Shown: positions 32,671 to 42,233 of the stretch, piece by piece
How the letters are laid out: each line of letters starts with the position of its first letter
Numbering within the stretch: position 1 is the stretch's first letter
NCBI GenBank assembly: GCA_046352935.1
Contig: JAXMGR010000012.1
Location: 1 to 64,000 of the forward strand
DNA length: 64,000 bases
Origin: CAYWMY01 sp046352935
GTDB taxonomy: Bacteria > Pseudomonadota > Gammaproteobacteria > Steroidobacterales > Steroidobacteraceae
Reading direction: 5' to 3'
The notes under the pieces: model-generated
Told to the model about the DNA's origin: nothing
Seen by the model: the letters and a program-made list of their open reading frames with translations, nothing else
Database searches by the model: none
Translations under genes and position numbers: made by a program

Positions 32671-32973
32671 ATGGCACTGACGAAGGCAGAGATCGCCGAG
32701 GCGCTGTTCGATCAGCTGGGGCTCAACAAGCGGGAAGCGCGTGAGCTCGTGGAGCTGTTTTTCGAAGAGATCCGCGCGGCGCTGGCAAACGGGGAGCAGG
32801 TGAAGTTGTCCGGCTTCGGCAACTTCGACCTCAGGGACAAGAATCAGCGACCGGGACGGAATCCGAAGACAGGTGAGGAAATTCCCATCTGTGCGCGTCG
32901 CGTCGTGACGTTCCGTCCCGGCCAGAAGCTGAAGGCCAGGGTCGAGGCTTATGCTGGAACCGAGCAACAATAA
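32671..32973 (+). CDS. ihfA: integration host factor alpha subunit
   Basis: 100 residues, HU/IHF family. MALTKAEIAEALFDQLGLNK starts the protein, and GFGNFDLRDKNQRPGRNPKT is the DNA-bending arm; the conserved Pro that intercalates into DNA is in GRNPKTGEEIPI. IHF bends DNA as a heterodimer with IhfB. It lies 4 nt after pheT and overlaps the next gene by 23 nt. Confidence 0.97.
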   Translation: MALTKAEIAEALFDQLGLNKREARELVELFFEEIRAALANGEQVKLSGFGNFDLRDKNQRPGRNPKTGEEIPICARRVVTFRPGQKLKARVEAYAGTEQQ

Positions 32974-33307
32974 CGACCTTCCGGCGATTCCGGGAAAACG
33001 CTACTTCACGATCGGTGAGGTCAGCGAGCTGTGTGGTGTGAAGCCGCACGTGCTGCGTTACTGGGAGCAGGAGTTCCCGCAGCTCAAGCCGGTGAAGCGT
33101 CGCGGCAACCGTCGTTACTACCAGCGCCAGGACGTCATCGTCATCCGCCAGATCCGCAGCCTGCTGTACGACCAGGGCTTCACGATCGGCGGGGCGCGCA
33201 ACAAGCTGGAGGGCGAGGAAGCCCGCGACGACCTCTCGCACAGCCAGCAGGTGATCCGCCAGGTACGGGCCGAGCTCGAGGACATACTGAGGCTCATGCG
33301 TCGTTGA
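32951..33307 (+). CDS. MerR family transcriptional regulator
   Basis: 118 residues. The MerR winged helix reads KRYFTIGEVSELCGVKPHVLRYWEQEFPQLKP in sections, followed by RRYYQRQDVIVIRQIRSLLY; a C-terminal coiled coil (HSQQVIRQVRAELEDILRLM) would form the dimer. There are no metal-binding cysteines, so this is not a classical metal sensor. The same gene follows ihfA and precedes tRNA-Pro in Pseudomonas. Its targets are unknown to me. It overlaps the end of ihfA. Confidence 0.93.
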   Translation: MLEPSNNNDLPAIPGKRYFTIGEVSELCGVKPHVLRYWEQEFPQLKPVKRRGNRRYYQRQDVIVIRQIRSLLYDQGFTIGGARNKLEGEEARDDLSHSQQVIRQVRAELEDILRLMRR

Positions 33308-33393
33308 AGGCGCCGGTTCGCGTTTCGGATATCATTGGCGGGTCTTCGGAGGCGCGGGTCGCGAACCCTGCCGCGCCTCGTCGGCAATACGGT

Positions 33394-33470
33394 CGGAGCG
33401 TGGCGCAGCCTGGTAGCGCACTTGCATGGGGTGCAAGGGGTCGCGAGTTCGAATCTCGCCGCTCCGACCA
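33394..33470 (+). tRNA. tRNA-Pro (GGG)
   Basis: A 77-nt tRNA with encoded CCA. Acceptor arms CGGAGCG/CGCTCCG pair fully, the D-arm is GGCGCAGCCTGGTAGCGCA, the anticodon arm CTTGC-ATGGGGT-GCAAG gives GGG (Pro), and the T-arm carries AGTTCGAATCT. It follows the MerR gene, an arrangement shared with Pseudomonas. Confidence 0.97.
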
Positions 33471-33572
33471 ATCATCTCCCGGGCCATCCCGTGCGGTGTC
33501 CGATGCTGGGCTCTGTCGCCCGGCGGCCTGCGTTGCGAACCGCCAGCGGCGTCCTGGCGCGGATCTGGCGCC

Positions 33573-34730
33573 ATGAGGACGATCACCAGCGTTTCCGACC
33601 TGCGCGAACGCGCGCGCCGTCGCGTGCCTCGCATGATGTTCGACTACGCGGACCGCGGCTCGTACGACGAGATCACGCTGCGTCGCAATCGCGAGGATCT
33701 TGCCGCCATCGAATTCCGCCAGCGCGTGATGGTGGATCTGTCGCGCCGCGAGCTGGCGACGACGCTGGCGGGCGAGGCGGCGATGCTGCCGGTCGCGATC
33801 GCTCCCACGGGTCTGGCCGGCATGTTCTGGCCCGACGGCGAGATCGTCGCCGCGCGGGCCGCCCGGGATTTCGGCGTTCCCTATACGTTGAGCACGCTGT
33901 CGATCTGCTCGATCGAGGACGTGCGCGCGGCTGTGGGTGGACCGTTCTGGTTCCAGCTGTATCTGATGAAGGATCGGGGCTTCAGCGCGGACCTGATCGC
34001 CCGCGCGCAGGCCGCAGGCTGCACGACGCTGATGCTGACCCTCGATCTGCAGGTCCAGGGGCTGCGCCGCCGGGATCCCAGGAACGGGCTCAGCATTCCG
34101 CCCCGGGTCACCTGGCGGAATGTCCTGGATGTGGCTCGCAGGCCCGGCTGGGTCGCGGGCGTGCTGCTCGGCCGGCGGCGGACCTTCGGCAATCTGGCCG
34201 GGCGCGTGGGTCGTCCCGAGGGACTCGGCTCGCTCGCGCAGTGGATCGCGGCACAGATGGATCCCTCGATGAACTGGAGCGACCTGGACTGGGTGCGTGC
34301 GCAGTGGCCCGGCAGGCTCATCGTCAAGGGTGTTCTCGACGCCGATGACGCACTGCGGGCGGTCCGGCACGGGGCCGATGCCGTCGTCGTGTCCAATCAC
34401 GGTGGTCGACAGCTCGACGGCGCAGCGTCGACGATCTCGGTGCTGCCGGAAATCGTCGACGCGGCCGGGGATCGTGCCGAGATCCTGTTCGACGGCGGAG
34501 TGATGTGCGGTCAGGATGTGCTGAAGGCCCTGGCCCTCGGCGCGCGCGGCTGCCTGATCGGCAAGGCGCATCTCTACGGGCTCGCCGCGGCGGGTGGCCC
34601 CGGTGTGACGCGGGTGCTCGAACTCATCCGCGACGAGCTGAGCGTCAGCATGGCGTTGACCGGGTGCTGCGAGATATCCGCGGTAGACCGCGGTGTGATC
34701 CGCCGCGTGCCGTGGAGCCGTTCGCCCTAG
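33573..34730 (+). CDS. FMN-dependent alpha-hydroxy acid dehydrogenase
   Basis: 385 residues of the L-lactate dehydrogenase/glycolate oxidase/mandelate dehydrogenase family. It starts TITSVSDLRERARRRVPRMM and has PVAIAPTGLAGMFWPDGE, FWFQLYLMKD and the active-site SNHGGRQLDG, whose His is the catalytic base. It oxidises a 2-hydroxy acid and passes electrons to quinone, cytochrome or oxygen. The phosphate-binding loop reads DGGVMCGQDVLKALALGARG, where relatives normally have an Arg (DGGVR or DGGIR); here it is Met. The substrate cannot be chosen from sequence alone. I use the ATG at 33573, outside the tRNA. Confidence 0.88.
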   Translation: MRTITSVSDLRERARRRVPRMMFDYADRGSYDEITLRRNREDLAAIEFRQRVMVDLSRRELATTLAGEAAMLPVAIAPTGLAGMFWPDGEIVAARAARDFGVPYTLSTLSICSIEDVRAAVGGPFWFQLYLMKDRGFSADLIARAQAAGCTTLMLTLDLQVQGLRRRDPRNGLSIPPRVTWRNVLDVARRPGWVAGVLLGRRRTFGNLAGRVGRPEGLGSLAQWIAAQMDPSMNWSDLDWVRAQWPGRLIVKGVLDADDALRAVRHGADAVVVSNHGGRQLDGAASTISVLPEIVDAAGDRAEILFDGGVMCGQDVLKALALGARGCLIGKAHLYGLAAAGGPGVTRVLELIRDELSVSMALTGCCEISAVDRGVIRRVPWSRSP

Positions 34731-34735
34731 GCAGG

Positions 34736-34759
34736 CCGCGGGCCGGGCGTCGCCCGCGG
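34736..34759 (+). terminator. hairpin after the hydroxy acid dehydrogenase
   Basis: CCGCGGGC and GCCCGCGG pair in an 8-bp stem with an 8-nt loop, 5 nt after the stop codon. There is no T-run, so termination would need help or be weak. Confidence 0.4.
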
Positions 34760-34808
34760 CGCTCAGGTGCGCCGCAAAATTGTCGTTTCGTGATCCCATT
34801 CAAACCGT

Positions 34809-34814
34809 TAGAAT
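34809..34814 (+). promoter_or_regulatory. candidate -10 element before gltB
   Basis: TAGAAT lies about 140 nt before the gltB ATG; the hexamer 17 nt upstream is TTTCGT, a poor -35 box. The leader between it and gltB has no gene that I can support. Confidence 0.3.
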
Positions 34815-34953
34815 CGTTCACCCCGTAGCTGGCGTCACCGGGCAGATGCAGGGCCTTGCCTTCCACGAGGCACAGGTTGGCGTTGCCATGCCCGTCGCGC
34901 GATTGCCGGTGCCCCCGGGGCTTTGGGAATCAACGACTAAGGCGGAATTCGTC

Positions 34954-37900
34954 ATGCAGAACGGCCTCGAGCAGAACGGCCACGGATCGGCGGCGGCAGG
35001 ACAGACCAGCAGCGGTCTGCCCCCGAAGCAGGGTCTGTACGATCCGGCCTTCGAGCACGAGGCCTGCGGCGTCGGCTTCGTGGTCGACATCAAGGGCCGC
35101 CCCTCGCACCGGATCCTTCAGCAGGGCATCCAGGTACTGAAGAACCTCGATCACCGCGGCGCCTGCGGATGCGAGGTCAATACGGGCGACGGCGCGGGTG
35201 TGCTGCTGCAGATGCCCCACGGCTTCATGGTGGACGCCGCGAAGAAGGCCAGGGTCAAGCTGCCGGCGGCGGGCGAGTACGGCGCGGGACTCGTGTTCAT
35301 GCCGCGCAATCCGACGCTCCGGCGCAGGCTGGAGGAAGTGTTCGGCCAGATCGTCCAGTCCGAGGGCCTGACGCTGCTCGGGTGGCGGACCGTGCCCACG
35401 AACAACTCCATGCTCGGCGAGACGGCGCGTTCCTGCGAGCCGTTCATGCGCCAGGTGTTCATCGGCAAGGGCGGTGCTGCGCTCGATCCGCTCGCTTTCG
35501 AGCGCCGGCTGTATGTCGTCCGCAAGCGCGCCTACAACGAGATCCGCACCTCGACGCTGCCCGGGGCCGAATTCTGGTACGTCTGCAGCCTGTCGCAGCG
35601 CACGCTCGTCTACAAGGGCATGCTGCTGACCACGCAGCTCGACGAGTACTTCCCCGACCTGCGGGATCCGTCGATGGAGACGGCGCTTGCGCTCGTCCAC
35701 TCGCGTTTCAGCACCAACACCTTCCCGAGCTGGGAGCGGGCGCACCCGTACCGGTTCCTCGCGCACAACGGTGAGATCAACACGGTGCGCGGCAACACCA
35801 ACTGGATGCATGCGCGCGAGGCGATGTTCGAGTCGGACGCCTTCGGTGCCGACATCAAGAAGATCCTGCCGGTGGTCAATCCCAACGGCAGCGACTCGGC
35901 GATGTTCGACAACACGCTCGAACTGCTCGTGCTCGCCGGACGGTCACTGCCGCACGCGATCATGATGATGATTCCCGAGCCGTGGTCGAATCACGCGACC
36001 ATGGACGACGAACGCAAGGCCTTCTACCAGTTCCATTCGTCGCTGATGGAGCCCTGGGACGGTCCGGCGTCGATCGCCTTCACCGACGGCCGCATGATCG
36101 GAGCCGTGCTCGACCGCAACGGGCTGCGCCCGTCGCGCTACTACGTGACGAGCGACGACCTCGTGATCATGGCGTCGGAGGCGGGCGTCCTCGAGGTGCC
36201 GCCCGAGAAGGTGCTGCGCAAGGGACGCCTGCAGCCGGGCCGGATGTTCCTGGTCGATACCGAACAGGGTCGCATCGTCGACGACGAGGAGATCAAGCGC
36301 CGGATCGCCGCTGACCGCCCTTATCGCCAGTGGATCGATGCGCACCAGATCCACCTCGACGACCTGCCGCAGGCACCCGAGGTCGCGGCGCCGGACCACG
36401 ACACGCTCCTGCAGCGCCAGATCGCTTTCGGCTACACCTTCGAGGACCAGCGCCTGCTGATGATGCCCATGGCGCGCGACGGCGTCGAAGCGGTCGGATC
36501 GATGGGCAACGACGCGCCGCTCGCGGTCCTGTCCGACAAGCCGCGGCTGCTCTACGACTACTTCAAGCAGCTGTTCGCCCAGGTCACGAACCCGCCGATC
36601 GACTGCATCCGCGAGGAGATCATCACCTCGGCCGAGACCCGCCTGGGCTCGGAGGGCAATCTCCTCCATCCGCAGCCTGCCGATTGCCGGCGCCTCGAGG
36701 TGAAGTGGCCGGTCCTGACCAACGAGGAGTTCGCCAAGGTCCGACGCATGGATCTGCCGGGTCTCCGGGTCGGTGTCCTGCCGACGCTGTTCCGTCGCTC
36801 GCGCGGCGCCCGCGGGCTCGCGAAGTCGGTCGAAGAACTGTGCCTGATGGCGCGGCGCATGATCGAGGAGGAGGAGATCAACATCCTGGTCCTCAGCGAC
36901 CGGGGCGTGAACCGCGAGTTCGCCCCGGTGCCGGCACTGCTCGCGATCGCCGGGCTGCACCACTACCTGATCCGGGAGGGGCTGCGCACGCGCGTGAGCC
37001 TCGTCATCGAGACCGGAGAGGCGCGCGAGGTGCACCACTTCGCGCTGCTGATCGGCTACGGCGCCAGCGCGATCAATCCGTACCTCGCCTTCGAGACGAT
37101 CGACGGCATGATCAGCGACGCACTGCTGGTCGGGGTCGATCACCGCAGTGCCTGCAAGAACTTCGTCAAGGCCGCGACGAAGGGCGTCATCAAGGTCATG
37201 GCGAAGATGGGCATCTCGGCGATCCAGAGCTACCGCGGCGCCCAGGTGTTCGAGGCGATCGGGCTGCGCCAGGACGTCGTCGACCAGTACTTCACCTGGA
37301 CGCCGTCGCGCATCGGCGGCATCGGGCTCGACGTGATCGCCGAGGAGACCCTGGCGCGTCATGCCGCGGCGTTCCCCGAGCGGCGCACCGACGGCCACGT
37401 GCTGCCGGCCGGCGGCCAGTACCAGTGGCGTGCGGACGGCGAACACCACCTCTTCAATCCGGAATCCATCCACCGGCTGCAGAAGGCCGTTCGCACCGGT
37501 AGCTACGAGACCTACCGCAGCTTCGCGCAGCTCATCAACGACCAGTCGCGCCGCCTCGCGACCTTGCGCGGCCTGCTCGAGTTCAAGACCAACGATCCGG
37601 TGCCCGTGGAGGAAGTGGAGCCGATCGAGAGCATCGTCAGGCGCTTCAAGACGGGCGCGATGTCGTACGGGTCGATCAGCAAGGAGGCCCACGAGACGCT
37701 GGCGATCGCGATGAACCGCATCGGTGGCAAGAGCAACACCGGTGAGGGTGGCGAGGATCCCGAGCGCTTCAAGCCGCTGCCGAACGGGGATTCGCGGAAT
37801 TCGGCGATCAAGCAGGTTGCCTCGGGTCGCTTCGGCGTGACCAGCGAGTACCTCGTGAACGCCCGCGAGATCCAGATCAAGATGGCGCAGGGCGCCAAGC

Positions 37901-39600
37901 CCGGCGAGGGCGGTCAGCTGCCCGGCGCCAAGGTGTATCCGTGGATCGCGAAGACGCGGCACACGACCGCCGGCGTCGGCCTGATCTCGCCGCCGCCGCA
38001 CCACGACATCTATTCCATCGAGGATCTGGCCGAACTGATCCACGACCTCAAGAACGCGAATCACCACGCGCGCATCAGCGTGAAGCTGGTGGCGGAGGTC
38101 GGCGTCGGCACGGTTGCCGCGGGCGTCGCCAAGGCGCATGCGGACGTGATCCTCGTCAGCGGCTACGACGGAGGTACCGGCGCGTCGCCGCAGACGTCGA
38201 TTGCCCATGCCGGCCTGCCGTGGGAACTCGGTCTCGCCGAGACGCACCAGACGCTGGTGCTCAACAACCTGCGCAGCCGCGTCGCGGTCGAGACCGACGG
38301 GCAGCTCAAGACCGGCCGCGACGTCGTCGTCGCCGCGCTGCTCGGTGCCGAGGAGTTCGGCTTCGCGACCGCGCCGCTCGTCGCGACGGGCTGCATCATG
38401 ATGCGGGTCTGCCACCTCAACACCTGCCCGACGGGTGTGGCCACGCAGGATCCGAAGCTGCGCGAGAAGTTCGAGGGCAAGCCCGAGCACGTGGTCAACT
38501 ATCTCCGCTTCGTGGCGATGGAGATGCGGGAGATCATGGCTCAGCTCGGCTTCCGCAGCGTGGAGGAGATGGTGGGGCGTGTTGATCGCCTCGAGCCGCG
38601 CAGAGCCATCGATCACTGGAAGGCGAAGGGCCTGGACTTCAGCAATCTGCTGTACCAGCCCGACGTCGGGCCGGAAGTCGGTCGCTACTGCCAGATGCCG
38701 CAGGATCACGGCATCGAACAGTCACTGGACATGACGCGTCTCCTCGAGATCTGCCGTCCGGCGATCGAGCGGCGCGAGAAGGTCGTGGCGGAGCTGCCCA
38801 TCCGCAACATCAATCGTGTGACCGGCACCATCACGGGCAGCGAAATCACGCGCCGCTGGGGTGCTGCGGGACTCCCGGACGACACGATCCGCATCCACTT
38901 CAAGGGTTCGGCGGGCCAGAGCTTCGCGGCTTTCATGCCCCCGGGCATGACGTTCGTGCTCGAGGGCGACGCCAACGATTATGTGGGCAAGGGACTGTCC
39001 GGCGGGCGCGTGATCGTGCTGCCTCCGGTGCGTTCGACCTTCGTCGCCGAGGAGAACATCATCGTCGGCAACGTCGCACTCTACGGTGCAACGGGCGGTG
39101 AGGCCTACATACGCGGCATGGCGGGTGAACGTTTCGCGGTGCGCAACAGCGGCGTCACCGCGGTGGTCGAGGCCGTCGGTGACCACGGCTGCGAGTACAT
39201 GACCGGTGGCAGGGTCGTGGTGCTCGGCGCCACGGGTCGCAACTTCGGCGCGGGCATGTCCGGTGGCGTGGCGTACGTGCTCGACGAGCACGACGAGTTC
39301 CGGCACAACGTGAACACGCAGATGGTCGACGTCGAGGGTGTGGAAGCTGCCGACGAGCAGGCGGAACTCCGCCGGCTGGTCGAGGACCACCTGCGGTACA
39401 CGGGCAGCCAGCGCGCGCAGGCGGTGCTCGATGCCTGGGACCGGATGCTGCCGCGGTTCTTCAAGGTGATGCCGCGCGACTACCGACGCATGCTCGCGTG
39501 CATCACACGCGCGCACGATCAGGGTCTGACCGGCGACGAGGCGATCATGGTCGCGTTCGAGGAGAACGCCCGCGACCTGTCGCGCGTCGGCGGCAACTGA
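34954..39600 (+). CDS. gltB: glutamate synthase (NADPH) large subunit
   Basis: 1548 residues. It moves the amide of glutamine to 2-oxoglutarate, giving two glutamates. A prosequence of 37 residues precedes the nucleophile Cys38 (HEACGVGFV), which becomes the N-terminus after processing. The glutaminase domain contains HSRFSTNTFPSWERAHPYR and HNGEINT. The FMN/3Fe-4S synthase domain has MSYGSISKEAHETLAIAMN, GGEDPERF, PGEGGQLPG and the cysteine set GCIMMRVCHLNTCPTGVATQ. The C-terminal beta-helix domain reads GGRVIVLPP and GATGGEAYIRG. The ATG at 34954 has AAGGCGGA upstream; the longer frame to 34780 is less likely. It pairs with gltD. Confidence 0.96.
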   Translation: MQNGLEQNGHGSAAAGQTSSGLPPKQGLYDPAFEHEACGVGFVVDIKGRPSHRILQQGIQVLKNLDHRGACGCEVNTGDGAGVLLQMPHGFMVDAAKKARVKLPAAGEYGAGLVFMPRNPTLRRRLEEVFGQIVQSEGLTLLGWRTVPTNNSMLGETARSCEPFMRQVFIGKGGAALDPLAFERRLYVVRKRAYNEIRTSTLPGAEFWYVCSLSQRTLVYKGMLLTTQLDEYFPDLRDPSMETALALVHSRFSTNTFPSWERAHPYRFLAHNGEINTVRGNTNWMHAREAMFESDAFGADIKKILPVVNPNGSDSAMFDNTLELLVLAGRSLPHAIMMMIPEPWSNHATMDDERKAFYQFHSSLMEPWDGPASIAFTDGRMIGAVLDRNGLRPSRYYVTSDDLVIMASEAGVLEVPPEKVLRKGRLQPGRMFLVDTEQGRIVDDEEIKRRIAADRPYRQWIDAHQIHLDDLPQAPEVAAPDHDTLLQRQIAFGYTFEDQRLLMMPMARDGVEAVGSMGNDAPLAVLSDKPRLLYDYFKQLFAQVTNPPIDCIREEIITSAETRLGSEGNLLHPQPADCRRLEVKWPVLTNEEFAKVRRMDLPGLRVGVLPTLFRRSRGARGLAKSVEELCLMARRMIEEEEINILVLSDRGVNREFAPVPALLAIAGLHHYLIREGLRTRVSLVIETGEAREVHHFALLIGYGASAINPYLAFETIDGMISDALLVGVDHRSACKNFVKAATKGVIKVMAKMGISAIQSYRGAQVFEAIGLRQDVVDQYFTWTPSRIGGIGLDVIAEETLARHAAAFPERRTDGHVLPAGGQYQWRADGEHHLFNPESIHRLQKAVRTGSYETYRSFAQLINDQSRRLATLRGLLEFKTNDPVPVEEVEPIESIVRRFKTGAMSYGSISKEAHETLAIAMNRIGGKSNTGEGGEDPERFKPLPNGDSRNSAIKQVASGRFGVTSEYLVNAREIQIKMAQGAKPGEGGQLPGAKVYPWIAKTRHTTAGVGLISPPPHHDIYSIEDLAELIHDLKNANHHARISVKLVAEVGVGTVAAGVAKAHADVILVSGYDGGTGASPQTSIAHAGLPWELGLAETHQTLVLNNLRSRVAVETDGQLKTGRDVVVAALLGAEEFGFATAPLVATGCIMMRVCHLNTCPTGVATQDPKLREKFEGKPEHVVNYLRFVAMEMREIMAQLGFRSVEEMVGRVDRLEPRRAIDHWKAKGLDFSNLLYQPDVGPEVGRYCQMPQDHGIEQSLDMTRLLEICRPAIERREKVVAELPIRNINRVTGTITGSEITRRWGAAGLPDDTIRIHFKGSAGQSFAAFMPPGMTFVLEGDANDYVGKGLSGGRVIVLPPVRSTFVAEENIIVGNVALYGATGGEAYIRGMAGERFAVRNSGVTAVVEAVGDHGCEYMTGGRVVVLGATGRNFGAGMSGGVAYVLDEHDEFRHNVNTQMVDVEGVEAADEQAELRRLVEDHLRYTGSQRAQAVLDAWDRMLPRFFKVMPRDYRRMLACITRAHDQGLTGDEAIMVAFEENARDLSRVGGN

Positions 39601-39641
39601 CCGATTACCCATGAACAGAGCGCTGCGATTCCAGGACTGAT

Positions 39642-41126
39642 ATGGGAAAGCCCACGGGTTTCATCGAGTATCTGCGCGAGTTGCCGGTCGACCGCACCCC
39701 TGCGGAGCGGGTCAGGGACTGGAACGAGTTCCATGAACACATGGACGAGAAACGGCTGCGCAACCAGGCTGCGCGCTGCATGGACTGCGGCGTGCCCTTC
39801 TGCCACACGGGCCGCATCATCAACGGTGGGGCGTCCGGCTGCCCGGTCAACAACCTGATCCCGGAGTGGAACGATCTGGTCTACCGCGGATTGTGGCGCG
39901 AGGCGCTCGAGCGGCTGCTGCGTACCAACAATTTCCCGGAATTCACCGGGCGCGTCTGTCCGGCGCCCTGCGAAGGGTCCTGCGTGCTCGGCATCACGAG
40001 CCCGCCGGTGACCATCAAGAACATCGAGAACACCATCATCGAGCACGGCTGGGAGGAGGGCTGGGTCATGCCCGAGCCTCCGTCGGTGCGCACCGGAAAG
40101 AAGGTCGCGGTCATCGGTTCGGGTCCGGCCGGACTCGCCGCCGCGGCGCAGCTCAACCGCGCCGGACACGAGGTCACGGTGCTGGAGCGCGAGGATCGCC
40201 CGGGTGGACTGCTGACTTACGGCATTCCGAACATGAAGCTCGACAAGCGCCTCGTGGTCGACCGACGCATACAGCTCATGGTGCAGGAAGGCATCAAGTT
40301 CGTCTGCAATGCGCACGTAGGCGAGAACGTCGAGCCGCAGTTCCTGCAGCAGGAGTTCGACGCGATCGTGCTCTGCACGGGCGCGACGGAGCCGCGGGAT
40401 CTCCGGGTCCCGGGACGTGAACTCGGGGGCGTGCACTTCGCGATGGACTTCCTGACGGCGGCGACCAAGGCCCTGCTCGCCGGGAGTCCCGACTCGTCGT
40501 CGCTGCACGCCAGGGGGCGTGACGTGGTCGTGATCGGCGGTGGTGACACCGGTACGGACTGCGTCGCGACGTCGCTGCGCCACGGTTGCCGCAGCCTGAC
40601 GCAACTCGAGATCCTGGATCAGCCTCCGGAGCAGCGTGCCGACGACAACCCCTGGCCGGAGTGGCCGCGGATCTACCGGCTGGACTACGGCCAGGAAGAG
40701 GCTGCGGCGCGGTTCGGCGCGGATCCGCGTGCGTACCGGACGACCGTGAAACGCCTTGAGGGTGATGCGTCCGGTGCAGTGAAAGCGGTCATCACAACGG
40801 CTGTCGACTGGCGGCGCAACGACAGCGGCAACCTCGTGCCGGTCGAGGTCCCGGGTACGGAACGCACGGTTCCGGCGGATCTCGTGCTGCTGGCGATGGG
40901 CTTCGTCGGGCCCGAGCAGCCGCTGCTGCGGGACTTCGGGGTCACGACCGATGCACGGGGCAACGCGCAGGCCGGTTATGGTGCCTATGCGACGAACGTG
41001 AAGGGAGTGTTCGCGGCGGGTGACTGCCGCAGGGGCCAGAGCCTGATCGTCTGGGCGATCCACGAAGGGCGGGGTGCCGCCCGCGAGTGCGATCGTTATC
41101 TCATGGGGTCGACGCAGTTGCCGTAG
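39642..41126 (+). CDS. gltD: glutamate synthase (NADPH) small subunit
   Basis: 494 residues. This FAD protein takes electrons from NADPH and passes them through iron-sulfur clusters to GltB. N-terminal cysteines in CMDCGVPFCHTG, GCPVNNLIPEW and GRVCPAPCEGSCVLG bind 4Fe-4S clusters. The FAD fold begins VAVIGSGPAGLAAAAQLNRAG and the NADPH fold VVVIGGGDTGTDCVATSLRHG. The C-terminal GVFAAGDCRRGQSLIVWAI closes the FAD site. It follows gltB by 41 nt and converges on the fusion-protein gene. Confidence 0.96.
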   Translation: MGKPTGFIEYLRELPVDRTPAERVRDWNEFHEHMDEKRLRNQAARCMDCGVPFCHTGRIINGGASGCPVNNLIPEWNDLVYRGLWREALERLLRTNNFPEFTGRVCPAPCEGSCVLGITSPPVTIKNIENTIIEHGWEEGWVMPEPPSVRTGKKVAVIGSGPAGLAAAAQLNRAGHEVTVLEREDRPGGLLTYGIPNMKLDKRLVVDRRIQLMVQEGIKFVCNAHVGENVEPQFLQQEFDAIVLCTGATEPRDLRVPGRELGGVHFAMDFLTAATKALLAGSPDSSSLHARGRDVVVIGGGDTGTDCVATSLRHGCRSLTQLEILDQPPEQRADDNPWPEWPRIYRLDYGQEEAAARFGADPRAYRTTVKRLEGDASGAVKAVITTAVDWRRNDSGNLVPVEVPGTERTVPADLVLLAMGFVGPEQPLLRDFGVTTDARGNAQAGYGAYATNVKGVFAAGDCRRGQSLIVWAIHEGRGAARECDRYLMGSTQLP

Positions 41127-41153
41127 CAGGGCGACGGGGGCATCCGTTGCGGT

Positions 41154-42233
41154 TCACCGCGACGCCAGTGCAGGCGGCGTTGCAGGCTCGCCGTGCGTCG
41201 GGCGGGCCGCGGTGTCGATGCTCACGACGGCGCTCATGCCCGAGCGAAGTATCGGCTCGCCAGTGGACTGCTGCACGGTGATCCGGACGGGCACGCGCTG
41301 CACGATCTTGACCCAGTTGCCGGAAGCGTTCTGTGGTGGCAACACCGAGAACTCCGCACCCGTGGCCTGGGAGATGCTCTCCACGCGTCCGTGCCACCGA
41401 TGATCGGGATAGGTGTCGATCCGGATGTCGACAGACTGCCCGACCTGCACGTGTGTCAGGTCCGTCTCCTTGAAGTTCGCCTCGATCCACGTCCGGGTGG
41501 CGTCCACGATGGCGAGGGCAGGCTTGCCCTCGGTCAGGTGGTCACCGACCTGGGGCAGGTGGCTCACGACCCCGGCACGCGGCGCACGCACGATGCCGTG
41601 GCCCAGGTCGACCTGGATCCTCGCGATCTCGGCGTCGACGGCGCGGACCTCCGGATGCTGGTCCACGTCGGCATCCGGTCGCCCGGCCAGGCGCGCCGCG
41701 ATCGAATCGAGCTCCCGCCGCAGGATCATCACGCGACCGTTCGCGAGGTCCGCGGTCTGTTCCGCCGCATCCAGGCGTGTGGCAGCGACGAGCCGGCGCG
41801 CCGCGAGTTCCCGCTGGCGATCGAATTCGCGTTCCGCGAAGCGGGCATCACGCTCTGCAACCGCGAGCTCGGCCTGCTTCTCGGCGTAACCCGCCCGCAG
41901 TCCGGCGATCTGCACGCGCGTTGCCTCGCGGCGCGCCCGCGCGGCCTCGAGAGCGTGCCCGAGCTTGGCCGTGGTGAGTTCCAGCAGCGGCTGGCCCGGT
42001 GTCACCGGCTCGTTCTCACGAACCAGCACGCGCCGGACTTCGGCGTCGATCTGGCTGGCGACCACGGTCTTGTCGGACTTCACGTAGGCGTTGTCCGTGC
42101 TGACCTCGAATCGATGCGCGTAGTAGTACCAGGCTCCGCCGGCGGCGAGCAGCAAGGGGATGCCCCAGGTCAACAGGGTTCGCGTCGGACTCCGGCGGCC
42201 GCCTGCAGCGACCTTCGTTTCCGGTGTCGTCAT
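41154..42233 (-). CDS. EmrA/HlyD-type membrane fusion protein
   Basis: 359 residues. One N-terminal transmembrane segment (LLTWGIPLLLAAGGAWYYYA) is followed by the split lipoyl/beta-barrel fold: STDNAYVKSDKTVVASQIDAEV is the EmrA-like signature, a long helical hairpin spans about 95-190, and VRAPRAGVVSHLPQVGDHLTEG returns to the barrel. Such periplasmic adaptors link an inner-membrane pump to an outer-membrane channel and export drugs or fatty acids. Its start overlaps the marR stop (ATGA). No EmrB-type transporter follows; the next gene is gltD on the other strand. Confidence 0.9.
   Translation of the reverse strand: MTTPETKVAAGGRRSPTRTLLTWGIPLLLAAGGAWYYYAHRFEVSTDNAYVKSDKTVVASQIDAEVRRVLVRENEPVTPGQPLLELTTAKLGHALEAARARREATRVQIAGLRAGYAEKQAELAVAERDARFAEREFDRQRELAARRLVAATRLDAAEQTADLANGRVMILRRELDSIAARLAGRPDADVDQHPEVRAVDAEIARIQVDLGHGIVRAPRAGVVSHLPQVGDHLTEGKPALAIVDATRTWIEANFKETDLTHVQVGQSVDIRIDTYPDHRWHGRVESISQATGAEFSVLPPQNASGNWVKIVQRVPVRITVQQSTGEPILRSGMSAVVSIDTAARPTHGEPATPPALASR

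Noticed and set aside
35944..38709. 921-residue open frame antisense to gltB
   Set aside because: It is the complement of strongly conserved gltB codons, with no recognisable domain; a GC-rich shadow frame.
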